Below are positions 32,849-41,793 of a DNA stretch of 64,000 bases, piece by piece. The notes beneath the pieces are model-generated. The model saw nothing but the letters and a program-made list of their open reading frames with translations, did not search any database and had not been told where the DNA came from. Source of the DNA: GCA-958296115 sp965222445. GTDB lineage: Bacteria; Chloroflexota; Dehalococcoidia; Lucifugimonadales; CAJWER01. Made by a program: the position numbers and the translations under genes. Within the stretch, counting starts at the first letter, position 1. Each line of letters starts with the position of its first letter. Location: assembly GCA_965222445.1 (NCBI GenBank), contig CBDCTY010000002.1, forward strand, positions 2,418,001 to 2,482,000. Direction: 5' to 3'.

Positions 32849-34316
32849 AACCACTCCTTGCCCTGAGCTTGCCAGTCTGACGATTCACGAAGCGGCAGGG
32901 CTGCTTCGGACCGGCCGCGCGTCGTCCGTGGAGCTTACCCAGGCGGTGCTGGACCGGATCGACGCGGTTGACGGCCGTACCGGCGCCTTCGTGACGGTCA
33001 CCGGCGATATGGCGCTGGCGCAGGCCAGGGCCGCGGACGAGCGCATATCCGCGGGGGATGCGGGCCTCCTGACCGGCGTGCCCATGCTGTTGAAGGACAA
33101 CATGTGTACGCGGGGGGTGCGGACCACGTGCTCGTCGCGGATGCTCGAGGACTTCGTGCCCACCTACGACGCGACCGTTACAACGCGCCTCTACAACGAG
33201 GGCGCGGTGCTGGTGGGGAAGGGCAACCTCGACGAGTTCGCGATGGGGTCGTCCACCGAGAACTCGGCCTTCTTCCCGACGCGCAATCCATGGGACATAG
33301 ACCGTGTGCCGGGCGGCAGCAGCGGAGGCCCGGCCGCCGCCGTGGCAGCCGACGAGTGCATATACGCCCTGGGATCGGACACAGGAGGCAGCATCCGGCA
33401 GCCCGCCGCACTGTGCGGTGTGGTCGGCCTGAAGCCTACCTACGGGCTCGTGAGCCGGTACGGCCTCGTCGCCTTCGCCAGCTCGCTGGACCAGATAGGC
33501 CCGATCACCAAGGACGTCACGGACGCAGCCATCGTGCTCGGCGCGATAGCCGGGCACGACCCCCGCGATTCCACGTCTATCGACATGGAGGCGCCGGACT
33601 ACACCCGCGCCCTGACCGGAGACGTGAAGGGCCTGCGGGTGGGCGTGCCCAGCGAGTACTTCGTGGAGGGGATGGAGCCCGGCGTCGAGCAGGCCGTCCG
33701 AGACGCCATTGGGGTGTTCGAGGATATGGGGGCCGTCGTCCAGGAGGTGTCGCTGCCTCACACGCCGTACGCCCTAGCCGTCTACTACATTATCGCCCCG
33801 TCCGAAGCCTCGGCCAACCTCGCGCGCTACGACGGCGTCAAGTACGGCTTCTCAATGCAGGAGGCCGACAGCATGTGGGACGCACTGGAGAGGACCCGGC
33901 AGCACGGCTTCGGACCGGAGGTGAAGCGCCGGATCATGCTCGGCACCTACGCGCTCTCCGCCGGCTACTATGACGCCTACTACCTGAAGGCCCAGCAGGT
34001 GCGGACGCTGATCCGGCGGGAGCTGGACAGCGCCTTCGAGGACTTGGACGTGATCGCCGCGCCCACGTCGCCGTCCGTGGCCTTCGGGCACGGCGAAAAG
34101 ATGGACGACCCCGTCCAGATGTATCTCAACGACGTGTTCACCCAGCCCGCCAACATCGCCGGCATTCCGGCCATTTCGGTGCCGGGCGGAATGTCCGAAG
34201 GCCTGCCCGTGGGACTGCAGCTGATGGGGCCCCATCTGGGGGAAGAGACGCTGCTCCGCGCCGCACACGCATACGAGCAGGCCACCGACTGGCACACGCT
34301 CCGCCCAGAGCTGTGA
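32841..34316 (+). CDS. gatA: Asp-tRNA(Asn)/Glu-tRNA(Gln) amidotransferase subunit A
   Basis: 491 residues from TTG 32841, overlapping gatC by 8 bases. It is the amidase subunit that releases ammonia from glutamine for tRNA amidation. The Ser-cisSer-Lys triad is visible: Lys in VPMLLKDNMCTRG, cis-Ser in VPGGSSGGPAAAVAA and the nucleophile in SDTGGSIRQPAALCG. The C-terminal NIAGIPAISVPGGMSEGLPV is also characteristic. No gatB is present in the window. Confidence 0.96.
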   Translation: MSRTTPCPELASLTIHEAAGLLRTGRASSVELTQAVLDRIDAVDGRTGAFVTVTGDMALAQARAADERISAGDAGLLTGVPMLLKDNMCTRGVRTTCSSRMLEDFVPTYDATVTTRLYNEGAVLVGKGNLDEFAMGSSTENSAFFPTRNPWDIDRVPGGSSGGPAAAVAADECIYALGSDTGGSIRQPAALCGVVGLKPTYGLVSRYGLVAFASSLDQIGPITKDVTDAAIVLGAIAGHDPRDSTSIDMEAPDYTRALTGDVKGLRVGVPSEYFVEGMEPGVEQAVRDAIGVFEDMGAVVQEVSLPHTPYALAVYYIIAPSEASANLARYDGVKYGFSMQEADSMWDALERTRQHGFGPEVKRRIMLGTYALSAGYYDAYYLKAQQVRTLIRRELDSAFEDLDVIAAPTSPSVAFGHGEKMDDPVQMYLNDVFTQPANIAGIPAISVPGGMSEGLPVGLQLMGPHLGEETLLRAAHAYEQATDWHTLRPEL

Positions 34317-34367
34317 GAGCAGGCACTTAGGTAGTCTAGCGCCTGTTGCACCAATTCGGCTATTGGC

Positions 34368-35282
34368 CTACCGCTCTGCTACGGTCAGAATGCGGCGATA
34401 GGCAGCTAGGCGGTCGTGGAACCAATCTGCTATGGCCGGCCAGTTATCGCGGTCTAGCGGATCCTCTTGCATCTGAATGCCCGCGAAGTGATTGGAACCG
34501 GCGTCTAGTGTGGCACGAAATTCCGGGACACCAAACTCCTCTTTGAAACGAGACTCGAAGGGTTCGAGTTGCCGCACCACTGCGTCGTCCGATTCTCCGC
34601 GTGGGCCGACAATATACATGCCAACATGACGCTTCGACGGATAGAGATACTGAGAGATCCGAATGCCGGACCCCTCAACCCCATGACTGAGATAGACGGC
34701 ACGATAGCCGGGACTCAACTCGACCTCGCCGGGGAAACGCTCCGAGTAGAAGGCCCAAAAGTTTCTACGGAACTGTGCAAGTTCGCTCAGCGTTTCAGTC
34801 GATATGCTGCGAATGCGCCTGTCCCACTGACTTGGGAGTTCCCTGACTTCAAACACTGGGGCCAGTGGTGAGTCTCCGATTCGCACCACCTTCACCTGCA
34901 CGGCAAAGAAGGCGAAAGGATCGTCTGTATGCTCGTTGAGCCATCGCACGGCGGACAAGTGGGCAGGAGCGAAGTCTTGGGCGATCCATATTACTGTTTG
35001 GGACTCGAGACCGGCTAGGTAGGTAAGGATCTGTCCCAAGTGCTTGTGATCGGAGTTCTCGAGTTGATTCTCAATCAGCACATGACTACCGTTGGTGGGG
35101 TTCCGAGCGAGAATGTCGGCTGAGAACTCCTCTACGTTTACCTCGGAATCCTCAAGCTCCATGCGAATGCCGATTACATCGGAAAGTGACTCTAGATTCT
35201 CGGCAAGCCATGGAGTGAAGTTCTGTGCTTCGTTAGCCCACGCGTCACGCAATGGCACGCTGTCCAGACTTCCAAACTGCAT
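34368..35282 (-). CDS. DUF4268 family protein with PD-(D/E)xK nuclease-like core
   Basis: 304 residues. The N-terminal half fits a nuclease-like fold: EDSEVNVEEFSADILARNPT supplies the Asp, HVLIENQLENSDHKHLGQIL supplies an E-x-Q in place of E-x-K, and LTYLAGLESQTVIWIAQDFA follows. The C-terminal half (FWAFYSERFPGEVELSPGYR) is the DUF4268 region. Such proteins are common solitary accessory genes suspected of roles in nucleic-acid metabolism or defence. Its base composition is lower in GC than gatA and aceB on either side, suggesting acquisition by transfer. Confidence 0.75.
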   Translation of the reverse strand: MQFGSLDSVPLRDAWANEAQNFTPWLAENLESLSDVIGIRMELEDSEVNVEEFSADILARNPTNGSHVLIENQLENSDHKHLGQILTYLAGLESQTVIWIAQDFAPAHLSAVRWLNEHTDDPFAFFAVQVKVVRIGDSPLAPVFEVRELPSQWDRRIRSISTETLSELAQFRRNFWAFYSERFPGEVELSPGYRAVYLSHGVEGSGIRISQYLYPSKRHVGMYIVGPRGESDDAVVRQLEPFESRFKEEFGVPEFRATLDAGSNHFAGIQMQEDPLDRDNWPAIADWFHDRLAAYRRILTVAER

Positions 35283-35310
35283 GGGGCCCTGCTCCCTAGC
35301 GTAGTGCCCC

Positions 35311-37017
35311 TTAGAACGCGTCCGGGGCTGCGGCGATATCGTGGAGTTGTGCGTGGGTGTACGATCCCAGGCTCCTGAAGTCGAGCTCGGTGTAGTTCTT
35401 CACCCACTGCAGGGCGATCTTGTATGCCTTGCCGTACCCCTCCGTGGTTGCGGCCAGCGCCCTCTGCCCGGACTCGTCGAGCTCTCCGGCCTCCTCGGTC
35501 ATCAGCCGGACGATGTCGTCGCGCTCCTCCTGCAGGATCCTCTTGACGAGCGGGAAGTCGTGGACCTCGCCCGTCTCCGTGTCCCTGGCGCTGTGTAGAA
35601 GCCGCTGAGCGATCTGGGCGACCGACATCCGGCCCGTAGCGAGGTCTTCCATCAGGGGGCCGTGCAGCCCCGGCTTGCCCGCCTGGCTGTCGATGCCCTT
35701 GGCGCCCCGGCCGTTCAGCCAGCCCTCGACGTACTCGATGACCATCCGCGCGTTGCGGCGCGTGCCCTCAACTGTGACCGGGCCCTCCGGCACCTCGATC
35801 TCAATGGGGTAGTTGTCCGGGTCGGCCATGTCCGCTGTGGGCTCCCAGCCCGTCGCTCGGAGATTCTTGAAGGGGTCGGCGGCCGTCTTCATATGGAAGA
35901 TGTGCGCGACCCATCCCCTCAGGAAGCCCTGCCGCGCCTCCCACTCCTTGTCGGCGGCGATGGTGGCGGCGGCCGCCTCGTTCACCGCCGGGTCGCGGCT
36001 CGGCAGGGCGGTCGCCATCCCGCCGACAGGGGCGCCGCCGCGCTTCAGGCAGATGGCCACGAGCCGCCGGAATATGTTAGCCAGGAAGTCGGTCGTCTTG
36101 ATGTCGACGCCGAACCGATCAGGCCACACGGAGTCCGGGTCGGTCATTACGAACTCGAAGATGCTGGCCTTGAAGTCCCAGCGGGCGGCGTTGAGCCCCC
36201 CGGCGTAAGGACCGAGGGCATACAGGGTCTCTTCCATCTGATAGGCCATTGGCAGGGACTCCACCAGGGGGATCGCCCTGATTACGGCGTCTTCAGGTAG
36301 GTCGAGATGCTCGAACGAGTAGTCGAAGAAGTCCCGCCATAGCGCGGCCTCCTCGGCCGACTCCATCTTCGGCAGGTAGAAGTACAGTCCCTGGCCGCGC
36401 TCGATCTGGGCCCTGCCGGCGTGGTACACGGTCAGCGCCGTGCCCAGGATGGCAGCGGGGACGGGGGCGCTGTCGATGGTGACCTCCGGCTCGTCCAGAT
36501 GGAGTCCGCGCTCACGGTGCATGAAGAAGGGTATCTCGCCGTCCTTGATGGAGTAGTGGCGGCCGGTCGCCCTGTTGGTGAACTCCAGCGTGCGCTCCAC
36601 CGCCGCAAGCCGGTTCCGCGCCGCCGTCACGGTGTCGACGAAACGGTGGCCTGCCGCGTCCTCGTCGTCGTCCAGGTCACCCTCGGCCCGGGTGCCGTCT
36701 GGGCCCGGATTTAGGGCGTTGATGAACATGTTGGTTATCGAGGCCGGACCCGTGATCTCGATGCCGGGCCGCTTGAGGTCTTCGGGAAGGGGAGGCACCT
36801 GCCAGTCAAGCGTCGTAGCATCCGACGGCGGCATGGGGGCGGGGAGGACGCCGTCCTTCAGCGCCCTATCCAGTACCTCGGCCCGCTTTGCCCGCAGATC
36901 GTGGACGCGGGCCGTGAACCTGTCGTGCAGGGCCAGGAGGAACTGCTGGAATCCGGGCGTGAACAACTCATCCGCCCCCTCGACCTCCGCTACGCTCAGC
37001 CTCTCCGTGACGACCAT
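35311..37017 (-). CDS. aceB: malate synthase A-type
   Basis: 568 residues from ATG 37015-37017 with GGAGG upstream. The enzyme condenses glyoxylate with acetyl-CoA. GPASITNMFINALNPGPDG is an N-terminal landmark, FFMHRERGLHLDEPEV follows, and GLNAARWDFKASIFEF corresponds to the RWDYIFS block of the active site. The C-terminal HDFPLVKRILQEERDDIV and YTELDFRSLGSYTHAQLH are typical. Isocitrate lyase is not in the window, so glyoxylate-shunt use is unproven here; other glyoxylate sources are possible. Confidence 0.9.
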   Translation of the reverse strand: MVVTERLSVAEVEGADELFTPGFQQFLLALHDRFTARVHDLRAKRAEVLDRALKDGVLPAPMPPSDATTLDWQVPPLPEDLKRPGIEITGPASITNMFINALNPGPDGTRAEGDLDDDEDAAGHRFVDTVTAARNRLAAVERTLEFTNRATGRHYSIKDGEIPFFMHRERGLHLDEPEVTIDSAPVPAAILGTALTVYHAGRAQIERGQGLYFYLPKMESAEEAALWRDFFDYSFEHLDLPEDAVIRAIPLVESLPMAYQMEETLYALGPYAGGLNAARWDFKASIFEFVMTDPDSVWPDRFGVDIKTTDFLANIFRRLVAICLKRGGAPVGGMATALPSRDPAVNEAAAATIAADKEWEARQGFLRGWVAHIFHMKTAADPFKNLRATGWEPTADMADPDNYPIEIEVPEGPVTVEGTRRNARMVIEYVEGWLNGRGAKGIDSQAGKPGLHGPLMEDLATGRMSVAQIAQRLLHSARDTETGEVHDFPLVKRILQEERDDIVRLMTEEAGELDESGQRALAATTEGYGKAYKIALQWVKNYTELDFRSLGSYTHAQLHDIAAAPDAF

Positions 37018-37085
37018 TCGCAACCTCCGTGACGCCGAATAGTAGGCCACCATACTACCACGGCCGGCGTTTCAGGCACCTGGCG

Positions 37086-37093
37086 TTGTAGAG
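37086..37093. repeat. 8-bp target duplication of the GTAA-ended MITE, left copy
   Basis: TTGTAGAG directly before the GTAA end; the identical 8 bases follow the TTAC end at 37458-37465. Confidence 0.9.
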
Positions 37094-37457
37094 GTAACTG
37101 TTCAGTCTCCATGAGCCGAGAGGTCCTCCCCGAATGTCATTCCGAACGAAGCGCCAGCGGAGTGAGGAATCTACGCCTGTCATCGGGGGATGGCCCTGTG
37201 TGCAAAGACTGTAGATTCTTCGTCGCTGTGCTCCTCAGAATGACAACAAGGAGGGGCGGCTCATATGTGCCTGCTTCGCATTTGGCAGACTGTCCAACGT
37301 GTAGCGGCGTCCCTTGTGGACGCCCGATCCCAACCAGGGCAACCACAAGGGTTTGCCCCTACGAACTTTGGCCACCAAGCTCCGTGAGATCTTCTCGACC
37401 AGCAGTGTCACCAATAGAGTAGCCGTACTCAGATCCGCTGAAGACTGAACAGTTACT
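37094..37457. mobile_element. 364-bp non-autonomous element with IS66-type ends, copy A
   Basis: Terminal inverted repeats GTAACTGTTCAGTCT(C/T)CA at both ends and a perfect 8-bp flanking duplication, TTGTAGAG. GTAA ends plus an 8-bp duplication are the IS66-family signature. The interior has no gene but contains a long imperfect palindrome (37137-37245: CATTCCGAACGAAGCGCC... paired with ...CTCCTCAGAATG). A related 248-bp element is at 51387-51634. The end sequence differs from that of the IS66 remnant at 4078-5028, so a different IS66-type transposase is implied. Confidence 0.88.
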
Positions 37458-37548
37458 TGTAGAGTGCACACGACGTGAGGGCCTAGCCCAGAGTCTGTGC
37501 TAGGATGTTGAAGAGGATACTCTGACAGGAGCGGCTGCCACGAGGAGA

Positions 37549-38124
37549 ATGTCCATGGTTATAGAGGTTCGCAGGCACAGCTTCACCGTCGACGAGTTCG
37601 CGAAGATGGGCGAGGCGGGAATCTTTACGGAGGACGATCGGGTAGAGCTCATCGACGGGGAGATACGAGAAATGGCGCCGATTGGATCGCTACATGCCGG
37701 GATCGTGGACCGCCTGAACGTGATGCTCGTCGAGCTGCTGAGGCGCTCGGCCATCGTTCGAGTGCAGAACCCAGTGCAACTCGATCTGCACAACGAGCCC
37801 CAGCCGGACATCGCCATCCTTGCCTCGCGTGACGACTATTACACGGCTGGGCACCCCAAACCGGGAGACACGCTGCTGGTAATCGAGGTCGCCGACTCCT
37901 CCCTGGCCTACGATCTCCACGAAAAAGCGCCGCGATACGCACGGGCGATGGTTCCCGAGGTGTGGGTCGTCGATCTGGAGGCCGAGGTTATCAGGGTACT
38001 TACGCAGCCGGGGCAGTCGGGATACGCGAATGTGCGCGTGACGGCCCGAGGCGCTGCGATCGCGTCCACAAGCGTCGATGGGCTGCGCGTCGATGTCGAC
38101 GAGGTCTTCGGGCCCGCGGTATAG
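37549..38124 (+). CDS. Uma2-family (DUF820) putative endonuclease
   Basis: 191 residues, with GAGGAG just upstream of the ATG. Landmarks of the Uma2 family are all present: SFTVDEFAKMGEAGIFTEDD, RVELIDGEIREMAPIG, PDIAILASRDDYYTAGHPKP and LLVIEVADSSLAYDLHEKAP, where Asp and E-x-A-(D/S) form the PD-(D/E)xK-like site, then VPEVWVVDLEAEVIRVLTQP. The function of these very common proteins is unsettled. It lies 91 bases downstream of an IS66-type MITE. Confidence 0.9.
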   Translation: MSMVIEVRRHSFTVDEFAKMGEAGIFTEDDRVELIDGEIREMAPIGSLHAGIVDRLNVMLVELLRRSAIVRVQNPVQLDLHNEPQPDIAILASRDDYYTAGHPKPGDTLLVIEVADSSLAYDLHEKAPRYARAMVPEVWVVDLEAEVIRVLTQPGQSGYANVRVTARGAAIASTSVDGLRVDVDEVFGPAV

Positions 38125-38461
38125 CCGCTCATCTTCACGTGCGCGGAATCACCATGGCCTGGTCAGGCCACATAAGGGTATGAAAATGGCGGCGGCTTCC
38201 CCGTCGTCACTCCCGCTCTAGGCCAACGGCCGGGGATGGATTCCCGCCCCCGACTGCTCGGGGGCAGGCTTTTCGCGGGAACGACGGTTGTAGTCGCCTG
38301 ATGTCTATTTTCATGGTAATGATGGGGTGGATGGCCTCACCTGGGAGGAATGCCCTCTCCCATTCCGCACAACTGTTGGAGCCATGCCCTATGCTATACT
38401 CTCTGACGGCCCCTTGCGGACGGCCCCTTGCGGGCCGATTTCCCGATAGGAGCGACGCAGG
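38125..38461. other. intergenic region with a 135-bp inverted-repeat element and purA leader
   Basis: No gene. ATGAAAAT(G/A)G at 38180 and its complement ending at 38314 bracket 135 bases, flanked on both sides by GGT, possibly a small MITE with a 3-bp duplication (weak). Inside is a REP-like palindrome (GATTCCCGCCCCCGACTGCT...GCGGGAACGACGG). A TATACT box at 38395-38400 is a candidate -10 for purA. The repeats GGACGGCCCCTTGCGGGCC near 38410-38435 could form a leader hairpin. Confidence 0.45.
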
Positions 38462-39748
38462 ATGCCTGTGTGTGCGGTGCTGGGCGGCCAGTGGGGAGAC
38501 GAAGGCAAGGGCAAGATCGTAGACGTACTTGCCGAGAAAGCTCACGTGACCGCGCGCTTTTCGGGCGGCAACAACGCCGGGCACACCGTGATGAACCCTG
38601 AGGGGACCTTCAAGCTCCACCTGGTGCCTTCAGGCGTGTTTTGGCCCGACGGGATGGCAGTCATAGGCAACGGCGTAGTCGTAGATCCCGATGCCCTGAT
38701 CCAGGAGATCGACGGACTGCGGCAGCGGGGCGTGGAGCTGGACGGGCGCCTTCTCGTCAGCGACCGGTGCCACCTGGTGATGCCGTACCACGTGGCGCTC
38801 GACGAGCTGGCCGAGGCTGCCAGGGGCGACCAGGCGATAGGCACGACCGGCAAAGGCATCGGACCCGCCTATACCGACAAGGCCGCTCGCATCGGTATCA
38901 GGGCCGCCGACCTGTTCGACCTGGAGGCGCTCTACCCCAGGCTCGAGCGGGTGATGGGGCACCATAACGCGATTATCGAGAAGGTGTACGAGGCCGAGCC
39001 GGTGCCTCTTGCCGAGGTCTTCGACCGATGCAAGGAGTGGGCGCACGCGCTGCGTCCGTTTGTTGGCGCGGTCGAGCACGTGGTGTACGACGCTGTAGGG
39101 GCCGGCAAGACGGTGCTGCTCGAAGGCGCCCAGGGCGCCATGCTGGACCTGGACCATGGGACGTACCCCTACGTCACGTCGTCGCACCCGACGATAGGAG
39201 GAGCCTCGACAGGCCTGGGGCTGCTGCCAAGGGACTTCAACTCCATCCTGGGCGTGTTCAAGGCGTACAGCACGCGTGTCGGGAGCGGGCCGTTCCTGAC
39301 CGAGCTGCTGGACGAGACAGGCGAGCGTATCAGGAATCTTGCGGGGGAATTCGGTACGACTACGGGCAGGCCTCGCCGTGTCGGGTGGTTCGATTCAGTC
39401 GTCGCCAGGTACAGCACCCGAGTCAACGGCTACACGTCACTCGTCCTCACCAGGCTGGACGTGTTGGACAGCCTTGATAACATCAGGATATGCGTCGCGT
39501 ACGAGCTGGACGGCAAGCGGGTAGAGGATTTCCCAGGCAGCGCGGCGGTGCTGGAGCGCTGCACACCCATCTACGAGGACTTCCCGGGATGGGACGGCGC
39601 CACAGCGGGGGTGACGAGAGTCGAGGATCTGCCCGACGGAGCGATGGGCTACGTCCGCAGGCTCGAGGAGCTCACAAGCCTGCCCATCGACGTCATATCG
39701 ACAGGGCCTTACCGCCACGAGACCATCACGGTCCGCCCCGTCATATAG
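38462..39748 (+). CDS. purA: adenylosuccinate synthetase
   Basis: 428 residues, the normal length. The enzyme makes adenylosuccinate from IMP, aspartate and GTP in purine synthesis. VLGGQWGDEGKGKIVDVLAE is the P-loop with catalytic Asp, NNAGHTVMNPEGTFKLHLVP supplies the catalytic His, and TTGKGIGPAYTDKAARIGIR, then TGRPRRVGWFDSVVARYSTR and SLPIDVISTGPYRHETI complete the fold. AGGAGCGACGCAGG precedes the ATG. It is monocistronic here. Confidence 0.97.
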   Translation: MPVCAVLGGQWGDEGKGKIVDVLAEKAHVTARFSGGNNAGHTVMNPEGTFKLHLVPSGVFWPDGMAVIGNGVVVDPDALIQEIDGLRQRGVELDGRLLVSDRCHLVMPYHVALDELAEAARGDQAIGTTGKGIGPAYTDKAARIGIRAADLFDLEALYPRLERVMGHHNAIIEKVYEAEPVPLAEVFDRCKEWAHALRPFVGAVEHVVYDAVGAGKTVLLEGAQGAMLDLDHGTYPYVTSSHPTIGGASTGLGLLPRDFNSILGVFKAYSTRVGSGPFLTELLDETGERIRNLAGEFGTTTGRPRRVGWFDSVVARYSTRVNGYTSLVLTRLDVLDSLDNIRICVAYELDGKRVEDFPGSAAVLERCTPIYEDFPGWDGATAGVTRVEDLPDGAMGYVRRLEELTSLPIDVISTGPYRHETITVRPVI

Positions 39749-39907
39749 GACCCTCTATCCGAATCGCAGGGGCTCATGAACGCCAGGTCGCTCTGGTGAT
39801 TTTCGCACCCCCCCCCTGAATAAGCACAGACTACTCTGACTGCCCGTATCTAACGGTCGCCCCGAGATCCAGCAGGCCCATTGCCTCTCAACTCATATGG
39901 AGGAGCT

Positions 39908-40687
39908 GTGGCCAGGGTACGCCTGATACATTGGAACGCAGGCGAAGCTGCCGAGCGGGGAGAGCGGCTGCGAACGGCGGGCTATGAGGTGGATCACGAG
40001 GTCCCGTCCTCCGAGAGCCTGCGACAACTGTTCGACGCACGGCTCGATGCCGTAGTAGTCGACCTCAGCCGAATGCCCTCGCAGGGACGTGACATTGCCG
40101 TCCTCCTGCGGAAGCGAGAGGCGACACGCCGGGTGCCCATCATCTTCGTTGGCGGAGAGGCTGCGAAGGTCGAGCGGACGCTGCGGGTCATCCCCGACGC
40201 CGTCTACACGTCGTGGCAGGAGATCGAAGGGGACCTGGAGGCGGCCATCGCTGCGCCTCCCTCCAGCTCCGTCGTGCCCGGCTCCGCCTTCGAGGCGTAT
40301 GCGGGCACGCCCCTGGTCAAGAAGCTGGGGATCAAGCCGGGGGTATCGGTCGCTCTGGTGAACGCGCCGGACGATTTCGACGCGACGCTGGGCCGACTGC
40401 CGGACGGCGCGTCGCTGGACAGGCTCGGTCCAAGTGAGAGCGACCTGATCATCTGGTTCACCATGTCACTGAGGGGCCTGCAAGACGGGGTCGGCGCCAT
40501 GGCGAAAATGCTGATGCCGAGCGCCTCGCTGTGGATAGCCTGGCCGAAGAAGGCGTCGGGCGTCGTGACCGATGTGGCCCAGAATGACGTGAGGGCGCTG
40601 GGACTCGCGACGGGCCTAGTCGACTACAAGATCTGCGCCATCGACAAGACGTGGTCAGGCCTGCTCTTCACTCACCGCAAGGGGTAG
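39908..40687 (+). CDS. receiver-like domain fused to a DUF3052-type domain
   Basis: 259 residues from GTG 39908, preceded by GGAGGAGCT. Residues 1-110 fold like a response-regulator receiver: VRLIHWNAGEAAERGERLRT, then LDAVVVDLSRMPSQGRDIAV with an Asp in the phospho-acceptor position and VPIIFVGGEAAKVERTLRVI, but the switch Thr/Ser-Lys pair is not evident. Residues 140-259 (LVKKLGIKPGVSVALVNAPD, SDLIIWFTMSLRGLQDGV, LWIAWPKKASGVVTDVAQND) match DUF3052. The fusion suggests a pseudo-receiver attached to a small domain of unknown role. Confidence 0.75.
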   Translation: MARVRLIHWNAGEAAERGERLRTAGYEVDHEVPSSESLRQLFDARLDAVVVDLSRMPSQGRDIAVLLRKREATRRVPIIFVGGEAAKVERTLRVIPDAVYTSWQEIEGDLEAAIAAPPSSSVVPGSAFEAYAGTPLVKKLGIKPGVSVALVNAPDDFDATLGRLPDGASLDRLGPSESDLIIWFTMSLRGLQDGVGAMAKMLMPSASLWIAWPKKASGVVTDVAQNDVRALGLATGLVDYKICAIDKTWSGLLFTHRKG

Positions 40688-40876
40688 AGCTCACGGACCG
40701 CGACTCCCAGGTCACTTCGTTGCCACTGAGGAAGCCTTGGCGGTGCTCCCTCCCCCCAGAGGGAGGTCGTTGGGGTGAGAGCATCTCCCAACTCCAGAGG
40801 CAACCCTGGATACCGGCTTCCGCCGGTATGACGGAGTCATGCAAGGGTCTCCTGAGTTGGGGACTCCTAGCAGCAG
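40688..40876. other. intergenic region with a REP-like palindrome
   Basis: Non-coding spacer between convergent genes. It contains the palindromic phrase GGATACCGGCTTCCGCCGGTATGACGG near 40808-40834, of the type also present near 38234 and 51543. No U-tract terminator is obvious. Confidence 0.5.
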
Positions 40877-41773
40877 CTAGGCCTCGACCGGCAAATCGAT
40901 GTCGTACCGGTCCATGACCGGGTCGAACTTGGCCCTGAAGTCGTCGTCGGCCTCTACCATTGGGAGCCGCGGCTTGCCGGCGTCGAACCCGGCCCGGTTA
41001 ACCGCGTACTTGATGGGGATGGGGTTCGTGACCCAGAAGAGGGCCTTGAATATGGGCAGCAGCCTCCGGTGCTCGGCTGCCGCGCTCTCGAGGTCACCCT
41101 CAAGGACCATCCCCATCATCGCCTTTACCTGGTTGCCGATGATGTTGGACGCGACGCTCACGACGCCGAAGCCGCCGACACAGACAATCGAGAAGGTCTC
41201 GTCGTCGTTGCCCGACCAGACCCTGAATCCCGGCGGCGCGCCGTCCACTATCCTGGTGATCTGGACGGGGTCGCTGGACGCCTCCTTGACGCCGACGATG
41301 TTGTCGATCTCTGCCAGCCGCAGCGTCGTATCCTCGGTCATGTTCAGGGAGGTGCGCGATGGGACGTTGTAGAGCAGGCCGGGCAGAGGCACGGCCTCGG
41401 CGATGGCCTTGAAGTGCTGGTACAGGCCCTCTTGCGGGGGCTTGTTGTATGCGGGCACGGTCAGCAGCAGGGCGTCAACGCCCACCTTCTCCGCTTCCCG
41501 CGACAGCTCGACGGAGTTGCGGTGATTGTTGTCAGTGGTACCGGCGATGACTGAGGCGCTGCCGCCGACCTCCTCCTTCACCTCGGCGAAGAGCCGGATC
41601 TTCTCCTCGTCGGACATGGAGGGCGATTCGCCCGTGGTGCCGCCGATGACCAAGCCGTCCGAGCCAGATTCGATCAGCCCACGCGCCAGCTTTCGGGCCT
41701 GGGAGTAGCTGAGCTCGCCATCCTCGTCGAACGGGGTAACCATAGCCGTCAGGACTCTTCCAATCTCTACCAT
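40877..41773 (-). CDS. dapA: 4-hydroxy-tetrahydrodipicolinate synthase
   Basis: 298 residues from ATG 41771-41773 with GAGGAG upstream. DapA condenses aspartate semialdehyde with pyruvate in lysine and peptidoglycan-precursor synthesis. GRVLTAMVTPFDEDGELSYS, VIGGTTGESPSMSDEEKIRL (Thr-Thr pair), PLPGLLYNVPSRTSLNM (catalytic Tyr) and DNIVGVKEASSDPVQITR (Schiff-base Lys) are all present. It lies 20 bases after asd on the same strand, giving asd-dapA coupling of consecutive pathway steps. Confidence 0.95.
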   Translation of the reverse strand: MVEIGRVLTAMVTPFDEDGELSYSQARKLARGLIESGSDGLVIGGTTGESPSMSDEEKIRLFAEVKEEVGGSASVIAGTTDNNHRNSVELSREAEKVGVDALLLTVPAYNKPPQEGLYQHFKAIAEAVPLPGLLYNVPSRTSLNMTEDTTLRLAEIDNIVGVKEASSDPVQITRIVDGAPPGFRVWSGNDDETFSIVCVGGFGVVSVASNIIGNQVKAMMGMVLEGDLESAAAEHRRLLPIFKALFWVTNPIPIKYAVNRAGFDAGKPRLPMVEADDDFRAKFDPVMDRYDIDLPVEA

Positions 41774-41793
41774 GGCTGGCTCCTCTCTTTCAC

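Noticed and set aside
34317..34367. tRNA-like wording between gatA and the DUF4268 gene
   Set aside because: Only about 50 bases are available and no cloverleaf can be drawn.
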